Origin: JASSUD01 sp031963045
Lineage (GTDB): Bacteria > Pseudomonadota > Gammaproteobacteria > Burkholderiales > Burkholderiaceae
NCBI GenBank assembly: GCA_031963045.1
Contig: JASSUK010000034.1
Span: 67,705 to 131,704 of the forward strand
Direction of reading: 5' to 3'
DNA length: 64,000 nucleotides
In this document: positions 45,250-51,772 of the stretch, piece after piece
How the letters are laid out: every line of letters begins with the position of its first letter
How positions within the stretch are numbered: position 1 is the stretch's first letter
Translations under genes and position numbers: made by a program
The notes under the pieces: model-generated
The model's input: the letters and a program-made list of their open reading frames with translations, nothing else
Told to the model about the DNA's origin: nothing
Database searches by the model: none

Positions 45250-47015
45250 GCAGACTAGAACCGCCCTATGCTTTGAAGACCATCCTTTTTCTAATGAAAT
45301 GCTTATGGTCCAATACCTGGTCTGCGCATATTCAAGTGATCGTAGCCATTGCCTGCACCAGCGCGGCAATTGGCTTGAATGTAGCCGCCCCTATATTGCT
45401 CAAACACTTGATTGATCTCTTTTCTACTTCATCGCCTTCCATGATGGTGGCCTATGCACTTTGCATAGGGTATGGAGGTGCGTGGTTTTTCTCACAAGCT
45501 TTACGCCACGCAAATCAATACCTCTTTGTTGTGATCAATGAGCGCATTAAGCGCATGATCACGCTCAATTATGTCAGCCAGGTACTCGCTCGACCGGCAG
45601 TAGCGCTCAATGATCACCAAACTGGAACCACCACTAGTGAAATACGGCGCGCTCAAGATAGCGTCAAAGGTAGTCTGCTTGGGATTTTTTGGAATATTGC
45701 GCCCCTTTTTATCGAAATCGTGTTTGCTGGCTTTGTGGTGCTTTCTTTATTTGGTGCACTCTATTGCGCTGTTTTATTAGGATTTTTATTAGCTTACCTT
45801 TGTTTCACCACAGCGACAGTTAAGCGTTGTGAAGCGCTACAGCGTAAAGCCAATGCCGCAGCGGACCGTGCCTCTGCTAGCTTAATCGATGCACTAAGTC
45901 ATGCAGATACCATCAAAGCTTTTTCAAATGAAGCCAGTGAGGTCGCACAACTGGATGATACTTTTCATGCTTGTGAGCAAACGAGTGTGCGTATTACCCG
46001 CAAAATGGGGATATTTGGCACGATTCAATTGCTCATTATCGGCATTGGCCTAACAGTCCTAACCTTCATGGCTTGTCGAGATATTCTGGCGCATCGGCTA
46101 ACGATTGGCGATTTTGCACTTTTAAGTAATTATCTATTGCAGTTCACCTTACCGCTTGGCGCTTTCGGGTATGCGATACGAGAAGCGCATCTTGGTTTAT
46201 TTAATCTAGGGGAATTGTTAGAAAAACTGAGCATACGTCAGCTTTTTCAGCCTATGCGTCCTATTCTTTTTAAGCAAGCACCCTCCATTGAATTCCGAGA
46301 TGCCTGTTTTCACCATACTTTTGGTAAGCCGATTTTAAATCGTGCCCGTTTTTCTATTCCTGCAGGGACATTTTGCGCGGTTGTTGGCTCAACCGGGGCA
46401 GGAAAATCTACCCTGATGAAATTGCTGCTAGGGTTATATACGCTTGATTCCGGACAGATATTGATAGATGGTCGACCGATTGAAGCATTCGATGCATCAT
46501 CATTACGCCAATCCATCAGCTATATGACACAGGATGTCCATTTATTGGATCGCTCCTTACTCGAAAATATCTGTTTTGCTTGCCCCCAGGCATCTAATGC
46601 AGCCATTCAACAAGCCATCCATGTTTCGATGCTAGCGCCGGTCATTGCGGCAGCGAAAGAGGGACTCGACACACGCATTGGGGAGCGAGGGAATAAATTA
46701 TCTGGCGGCGAGCGGCAAAGAGTAGCGCTTGCACGCGCGTTGTTACGGCAAAGCCCTTTATTACTTTTGGATGAACCTACTGCAGCGCTTGATGCACAGA
46801 CTGAAAATGCCATTTTTCAGCATCTTTATACCAATTATCAGCACACCACCCGGTTTGTTATTGCGCATCGGCTTGCAGCCATTAAGCACGCCGATTTAAT
46901 TCTCGTGTTGAAAGAGGGAGTTATCGCAGAATCTGGCACCCACGAAAGCCTGTTAGCGCAACAAGGTATGTATGCGGATCTTTGGCATAAGCAAAACGAG
47001 ATGCGACGTGCTTAG
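45234..47015 (+). CDS. mcjD: Lasso-peptide ABC exporter (McjD-type)
   Basis: A 593-residue half-transporter, fused membrane and ATPase domains, expected to export and give immunity to the lasso peptide. Six hydrophobic segments occupy about residues 20-310. The ATPase domain has Walker A GSTGAGKST (~385), signature LSGGERQRVALARALL (~489) and Walker B LLLLDEPTAALD (~511). The start overlaps the cyclase stop. A strong hairpin (47048-47081) ends the cluster. The frame is intact, so immunity or transport could outlive the loss of the B gene. Confidence 0.88.
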   Translation: MATRVSRLEPPYALKTILFLMKCLWSNTWSAHIQVIVAIACTSAAIGLNVAAPILLKHLIDLFSTSSPSMMVAYALCIGYGGAWFFSQALRHANQYLFVVINERIKRMITLNYVSQVLARPAVALNDHQTGTTTSEIRRAQDSVKGSLLGIFWNIAPLFIEIVFAGFVVLSLFGALYCAVLLGFLLAYLCFTTATVKRCEALQRKANAAADRASASLIDALSHADTIKAFSNEASEVAQLDDTFHACEQTSVRITRKMGIFGTIQLLIIGIGLTVLTFMACRDILAHRLTIGDFALLSNYLLQFTLPLGAFGYAIREAHLGLFNLGELLEKLSIRQLFQPMRPILFKQAPSIEFRDACFHHTFGKPILNRARFSIPAGTFCAVVGSTGAGKSTLMKLLLGLYTLDSGQILIDGRPIEAFDASSLRQSISYMTQDVHLLDRSLLENICFACPQASNAAIQQAIHVSMLAPVIAAAKEGLDTRIGERGNKLSGGERQRVALARALLRQSPLLLLDEPTAALDAQTENAIFQHLYTNYQHTTRFVIAHRLAAIKHADLILVLKEGVIAESGTHESLLAQQGMYADLWHKQNEMRRA

Positions 47016-47047
47016 GTAGCATTGTATTCGTAGCATCCCATGCTAGA

Positions 47048-47081
47048 TGGGCCGGATTCTGTATTGCACAGAACCCGGCCC
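47048..47081 (+). terminator. Terminator of the lasso cluster
   Basis: TGGGCCGG (47048-47055) pairs with CCGGCCCA (47074-47081). The inner ATTCTGT...ACAGAA extends the stem. Its core resembles the hairpin at 13422-13466. The following bases lack a strong T run. Confidence 0.7.
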
Positions 47082-47523
47082 AAATTGACAGAGTACGGTA
47101 AGCAGAAATTAGCTTCATATACTATCTATCCATTATTTAATTCCACTGCAGAACTTGCATTGCTCCTCTGTCCAGCTTTCGCGAAGAGGGATTTCAATAT
47201 GTTCAATCACACCCTGCTTGCAGCTGATTTTTATGTTTTTTATAAGGTGTTTACCGTATACGGGAAGGCGCATGTATTGATACATAGCAAGAAGTGACTA
47301 TGAGCAAGAATTTTCCCAGCACGGCAACGCTATGCACCGGACTGGATTTTAAGATTTTTCTCTATGGCCGCTGCGCTATTGCAGGTGCTGCCTGGGTAGT
47401 GTGCGTTATTGCCGGGCATTTAAAAAGCTGCCCTGAATATCAAAATGCTGTGCTAAAGCACACAGCAATTGATTCAGCCCCCGCAAGACAATATGTTTTG
47501 CTTATAAGGATCTTCAAAATAAA
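47082..47523. other. Spacer, possibly decayed
   Basis: No convincing gene. An open frame from 47294 (GTG) or 47300 (ATG) encodes a hydrophobic stretch (RCAIAGAAWVVCVIAGH) but overlaps the 47524 gene in another frame and ends in low-complexity sequence. It may be the head of a frameshifted gene whose tail is 47524-47817. Confidence 0.35.
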
Positions 47524-47817
47524 ATGGTCTCTTCAAAAATTCACGCTGCTGCTGAGAGTTCGCGTAATGCGGCACTTATGGCCTCTTTCTTTGGCTCCCA
47601 TCATTTTGCTAAAGCAAATGAGATAAACGACAAGCAGGATAAAGTCCTAGCTAATTGCACTCCTAGCCCTGAGTTTCTCGCGCTTGAAAAAACTTGTATG
47701 GAGCTTCAAAAGCAACTGGCTCAAAAAGATGAAAGACAATCGGCTCTTGAGGAACAACTGTCTAAAAAAGACCAGATGATAGAAAAATTAATGTATGCAG
47801 TACTTGAAAGAGTCTAA
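47524..47817 (+). CDS. Small coiled-coil protein
   Basis: No family recognised. The 97-residue protein has an Ala/Ser/His-rich N-terminus and a C-terminal coiled coil (CMELQKQLAQKDERQSALE, KKDQMIEKLM). The ribosome site before the ATG is weak, and the upstream frame at 47300 may be its lost N-terminal part. The coiled-coil end resembles the tails of 16685-17272 and 31017-32858 in style. Confidence 0.5.
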   Translation: MVSSKIHAAAESSRNAALMASFFGSHHFAKANEINDKQDKVLANCTPSPEFLALEKTCMELQKQLAQKDERQSALEEQLSKKDQMIEKLMYAVLERV

Positions 47818-47954
47818 AAATAGAGTGCAGTGCTCCGCACAGAAAAGTCTATAAAAAATACCTTCCCAGCATGAGGAATCTATGATCTATTCAATGTATC
47901 CTATCTTTCTATTGTCAATCCTGACACAGGTACTAGCTACAACAAGGGCACACA

Positions 47955-48500
47955 ATGATCAACTCCCCTACCCCAGTTCAATCTTTGTTAGCTCGACGCA
48001 TTCCTTACGCTTCTAGCGAAAACAATCCCAGTGGATTGCTTGGCGCGCACCCAGCTATGCCGGCAGAGCACGAACATACTTTGACTCGCCTGGCAGTAGA
48101 AACATTAAAGCATGTTGATCTGCCTATCTCTGCAAAAGCTATGCCTAATAAGGCTTTTAATTCTAGTTTCTCAGAAAAGGCTGGCTATAGTTTGGCAGGT
48201 TTTACCATCCTGGCAGGTATAGCCACCGTAGCTGCGCTATTAGCACTCCCCACCATGCCCTTGCTGGGTATATCTGGGCTTTTGTGCATCCAGTTTGCCA
48301 CCTGTATGGCTAGGATTGCAGCGCATTTATACTGCCTCGAGAGCACAAAGGTTCAAAAGTCTGAAGATTATGCAATGGAGCCATTGTTCCCTGTCGCTAG
48401 AGCGCGCAACACCTCCACTTTCATTGCTAAAGAGGCGCCCTCTTTAGGACGCCCCACTACTTTCTATCGCTGTGAGCATAGAGTCGGTCATGCAGCATGA
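47955..48500 (+). CDS. Hypothetical membrane-hairpin protein
   Basis: No family recognised. The 181-residue protein has a polar N-terminus, a hydrophobic hairpin at about 75-122 (SLAGFTILAGIATVAALLAL and LLGISGLLCIQFATCMARIA) and a polar tail. Its stop overlaps the aroE start by four bases (ATGA), so aroE is probably translated from the same transcript. That is an unusual pairing of an accessory gene with a core gene. Confidence 0.7.
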   Translation: MINSPTPVQSLLARRIPYASSENNPSGLLGAHPAMPAEHEHTLTRLAVETLKHVDLPISAKAMPNKAFNSSFSEKAGYSLAGFTILAGIATVAALLALPTMPLLGISGLLCIQFATCMARIAAHLYCLESTKVQKSEDYAMEPLFPVARARNTSTFIAKEAPSLGRPTTFYRCEHRVGHAA

Positions 48501-49393
48501 TTATTGATCGCTATGCGGTAATTGGGCAGCCTGTTTCACATAGCCAATCTCCATGGATCCATGGAGAATTTGCTCGTCAAACAAGGCAGCTCTTGGAGTA
48601 CACGCGTTTGCCTGCTCCGCTTGATGGTTTTCTGGCTACGGCTAATGCTTATGCAGAGCTTGGGGGGCGAGGGTTGAATGTGACGCTTCCATTTAAGCAG
48701 CAGGCTTATGCGATGGCGGATGTTCTTTCTCCTCGAGCTTCATTGGCAGGTGCGGTAAATACTTTGCGTATAGAACGTGATGAGGAGCAAAGCGCACCGA
48801 CGAAAATACGTTGGTATGGAGATAATACCGATGGTGTAGGGTTGGTACGGGATTTGGAGCGGCATATGCAGCACCCGCTTCGGGGTGCACGTTTATTGTT
48901 ACTAGGAGCAGGCGGGGCTGCGCGTGGAGCGCTAGCAGCGCTGATAGAAACAAGCCCTTCAGATATAGTTGTTCTTAACCGCACCACAGCACGCGCTAAA
49001 GAATTAGTTGAGCACTTTACAGAACATGCTGCGCGCTATGGCTGCAGATTGCATGCGGCTGAAGATAGCTCATCTCTTTCTGCTAGCGACCCCAGGCTAA
49101 AGGCTTTTGATGTAATCATCAATGCCAGTGCAGCGAGCCTGCAAGGCAGCACACTAGAAATAGATGCTTCTGCTTGGAGCCCTTCACATACCCTTGCCTA
49201 CGACATGATGTATGGCGCGCAACTTACCCCTTTTATGCAGCAAGCCAAAGATAACGGTGCTATTGCTGTTGATGGTTTAGGTATGCTGGTTGAACAGGCT
49301 GCAGAGTCTTTTTATATATGGCGCGAAGTACGCCCAAGCGTAGAGCCCGTTCTTGCTGCATTGCGAGCTAGATTAATTGAGGGCACGCCCTAA
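48497..49393 (+). CDS. aroE: Shikimate dehydrogenase
   Basis: NADPH-dependent reduction of 3-dehydroshikimate to shikimate in aromatic amino-acid synthesis. The 298 residues contain the substrate-site motifs QPVSHSQSPWIHGEF and NVTLPFKQQAY (catalytic Lys), an asparagine-containing GAVNTL, the nucleotide loop LLGAGGAARGAL with NRTTARA, and the C-terminal DGLGMLVEQAAESF. It is slightly longer than usual (~280) because of an insertion near the cofactor domain (AAEDSSSLSASDPRLKAF). Its start overlaps the preceding gene by four bases, and its 3' end overlaps the convergent gene at 49390. Confidence 0.96.
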   Translation: MIIDRYAVIGQPVSHSQSPWIHGEFARQTRQLLEYTRLPAPLDGFLATANAYAELGGRGLNVTLPFKQQAYAMADVLSPRASLAGAVNTLRIERDEEQSAPTKIRWYGDNTDGVGLVRDLERHMQHPLRGARLLLLGAGGAARGALAALIETSPSDIVVLNRTTARAKELVEHFTEHAARYGCRLHAAEDSSSLSASDPRLKAFDVIINASAASLQGSTLEIDASAWSPSHTLAYDMMYGAQLTPFMQQAKDNGAIAVDGLGMLVEQAAESFYIWREVRPSVEPVLAALRARLIEGTP

Positions 49394-50136
49394 GCTATTT
49401 CCCTAAATACCCGACTATCTGACGCACTATTTTTTAGCAGGGTATTTATTCTTTGTAATTTTTGGAGATTATTAGGGCCTGTGGCATCTTCCAATAAGTT
49501 TTCAGCTTCGGCTATAAACAACGCATTATGTGGCGAAAGCCAGGTATTGGGGCTGGGTATGGCCGCTTTTAGAACGGCTAGTGCTGCGATGGCAGGGATT
49601 GCAGCAGATGCTGCTCGTTGAGATATCAACGGTTCTCTATCTTGCTCTTCTTCCAGTTCATCTAGCTTTAGATCGGAGATAAAGTTTTTAAAAATATCGC
49701 TGACCCTGGCATTGACCACGCTATTTTTCTCACTTTGTTCTTTGTGTTTTTGATCTTGTACATGCGCTTGTGTAATTGCAATAAAAGCTCCGAGCAAACC
49801 CATAAACATAGAGCTAATGACTGGAATAAGTAGACTTATTATAAGAGGGAAAACCCCATATGCGATTCCTGCCCCTGCTATAGCACTTACTCCAGCCCCA
49901 GCAAATAAGCTCCATTTTATACATCCAGGCACTTTTTCTAGTGCATACATCCATGCAGGCAGAGGTTTGTTATCTTCTAATAGTGCTCGCAGTTGTGTTT
50001 GCGTTTCAAAAAGTAAAGGATGGCGTACTTCATCCAGGTCAGACATGGGGATAGCGATGTCCGTACTCTCCATGGCACCATACGATGGGCGCCTAGGAAT
50101 GAAAGAGGCTTCAAAAGGGTTTATTGATATATTCAT
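49390..50136 (-). CDS. Hypothetical membrane-hairpin protein
   Basis: No family recognised. The 248-residue protein starts MNISINPFEASFIPRRPSYG. A hydrophobic hairpin occupies about residues 78-120 (WSLFAGAGVSAIAGAGIAYG and LIISLLIPVISSMFMGLLGA). The rest is acidic and helical, with an Ala-rich stretch near 180 (AAIPAIAALAVLKAAIP). The stop overlaps the aroE stop by four bases. The neighbour upstream on the same strand is an F-box/ankyrin gene, and the 53-base gap suggests co-transcription. Confidence 0.7.
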   Translation of the reverse strand: MNISINPFEASFIPRRPSYGAMESTDIAIPMSDLDEVRHPLLFETQTQLRALLEDNKPLPAWMYALEKVPGCIKWSLFAGAGVSAIAGAGIAYGVFPLIISLLIPVISSMFMGLLGAFIAITQAHVQDQKHKEQSEKNSVVNARVSDIFKNFISDLKLDELEEEQDREPLISQRAASAAIPAIAALAVLKAAIPSPNTWLSPHNALFIAEAENLLEDATGPNNLQKLQRINTLLKNSASDSRVFREIA

Positions 50137-50189
50137 CTGTATATTTTCTGCGCTAGATACGCTATTTTTTTACCATAATTTTCCCATCA

Positions 50190-51320
50190 TCACGTAGATT
50201 GGAGTGGGGCATTATTGCAATCAGGATGCGATTTTTCAAGACTGAAGATCGCTTGCAAGTAAGCAAAAGATAAAATAGGAGTTACCAAAAACCAAGTTAG
50301 CCATTCAGGCAATAACTGAAGGGCTAGTGCATGAGAGATGCGCATAGCTATTTGTCTTTGTCCATTTTGTATAGCTGTTTTTACCATGGCAAAGAGGTAG
50401 GAGGTGCCAAAACAATGGGCTTGCTTTTTTAACAATAAATTAATTATCGCTACATCCGCACTTTTCACTGCATAATGCAGTGCGCGCTGCGCAAGTGTCA
50501 TCATATCCAGAGAAGCGAGACTATCTTTGGTATATTTCGTAGATGGATGTATATACTTTTTAAGAAATACCTCTACTAAAGAGGGCGAACCTTCCTTTAT
50601 AATTTTATTTAATAAAATTTCCCCATCATCATTTTGCATGAATATACTCACACCGTAATTTAATAAAGCATTTACTGCTGGTATATCTTCCTTTTCTACT
50701 GCACAACATAGCGCATAACCTAAAAGGTTATTCAAATTATCTTCACCAAGATTTTCATGAGAAGATGGCACGGAAGTGCTATTTTGTTTTATATACTTTT
50801 GAAGACACATCTTCAATATAGAAGGTGGGGCTTTTTGCAGCGCACATGGGAGTATTGCTTCGTTTTCATTATGATACCCCCCTACTTTTGCGCCATTTTC
50901 AAGTAAAATTTCTGCTGTAGCAGCATGGTCATTTTCTATAGCTATACATAACGCACGCTGCAAAAGCCAGTTAAATTTATTTTTACTGGAATGAGTATAT
51001 ATGTGATTTTCAAGCGGTATGTTTGGATACACGTATTTATACAGAAAAATTTCTGCGACGGGGGAAACATCTTTTTTTATAAATAGCGTGTGAAGTGCAC
51101 GATAATAGAACTGTCTACAAAAAGTGCTTACTAATGAAAAATTATACATATCTTCAGGCAAGCAGCGCTCAAAAATATTTATGAGTAATTCATTAGGTAG
51201 GCCTTGCAGTGTGGCGCTTTGTTTTGCGAGACTTCCAAGCACTTGTGCCTGCGGCACAAATGCTTGGGGTTGAATGCTGCTCTGTGGTCTATTGGAAGGG
51301 AGTAAGGCTTGGACAGGCAT
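50190..51320 (-). CDS. F-box ankyrin-repeat protein
   Basis: A 376-residue protein with AAGGA before the ATG. Residues ~37-80 form the clearest F-box in the window: LQGLPNELLINIFERCLPED, then MYNFSLVSTFCRQFYYRAL. About 115-330 are ankyrin repeats (CIAIENDHAATAEILLENGA, CCAVEKEDIPAVNALLNYGV, HYAVKSADVAIINLLLKKQA). A hydrophobic segment near the C-terminus (EWLTWFLVTPILSFAYLQAI) could anchor it to a membrane. It is probably an effector that links host SKP1-cullin ligases to an ankyrin-bound target; the target and secretion route are unknown. Confidence 0.85.
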   Translation of the reverse strand: MPVQALLPSNRPQSSIQPQAFVPQAQVLGSLAKQSATLQGLPNELLINIFERCLPEDMYNFSLVSTFCRQFYYRALHTLFIKKDVSPVAEIFLYKYVYPNIPLENHIYTHSSKNKFNWLLQRALCIAIENDHAATAEILLENGAKVGGYHNENEAILPCALQKAPPSILKMCLQKYIKQNSTSVPSSHENLGEDNLNNLLGYALCCAVEKEDIPAVNALLNYGVSIFMQNDDGEILLNKIIKEGSPSLVEVFLKKYIHPSTKYTKDSLASLDMMTLAQRALHYAVKSADVAIINLLLKKQAHCFGTSYLFAMVKTAIQNGQRQIAMRISHALALQLLPEWLTWFLVTPILSFAYLQAIFSLEKSHPDCNNAPLQST

Positions 51321-51772
51321 ATCGATGTCCTTCAGGAATGGGATCCTTAGGATACTTCATTTAATCAAAAAAACTCGCTACTCTATATAGACAATTCTTA
51401 TCTGAAAGACAAGTAAAGACCTTATATTTTGCTTTTTTGGGGGGGTGGGCGATTAGGGTGGGGATTTTTAGCTTGCGGCTGTACAGGGAGGAAGGCTTGG
51501 CACGTCGCTGGCCCAGCAGTATATCTTCAAATAAGGTGTGTAGGTTGGTGGTGACGAAGGAACCCCAACATGCATATCAATATCCTTTTAAAACCTGCAT
51601 ACAGATCGCCAAAAGCGATGATTACAAGTTGGTGGTGCGCATTGGTCCTGCCCCATTTTTAAGACCACTCTAAAGTAGAAAAATTTGGCTTTTGGAATGA
51701 TATTAAATGGCCAAATCTGAGCACTGTCGGGTGAATTCGGCAGGTGGCCATCCACTACATAGCTATCGCTTG
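51321..51772. other. Spacer with REP copy
   Basis: A 452-base interval without a gene. It holds a forward subtype A repeat at 51540-51575 and an eroded trace near 51628 (CAAGTTGGTGGTGCGCATTG). Confidence 0.6.
51540..51575 (+). repeat. REP-like element (subtype A)
   Basis: It reads GTAGGTTGGTGGTGACGAAG followed by GAACCCCAACATGCAT. An eroded copy lies about 55 bases further on in the same orientation. Confidence 0.9.

Noticed and set aside
47294..47626. 110-codon frame with a hydrophobic stretch upstream of the coiled-coil gene
   Set aside because: It overlaps 47524-47817 in another frame and its second half is a shadow. The first half may be part of a frameshifted gene but is not supportable alone.
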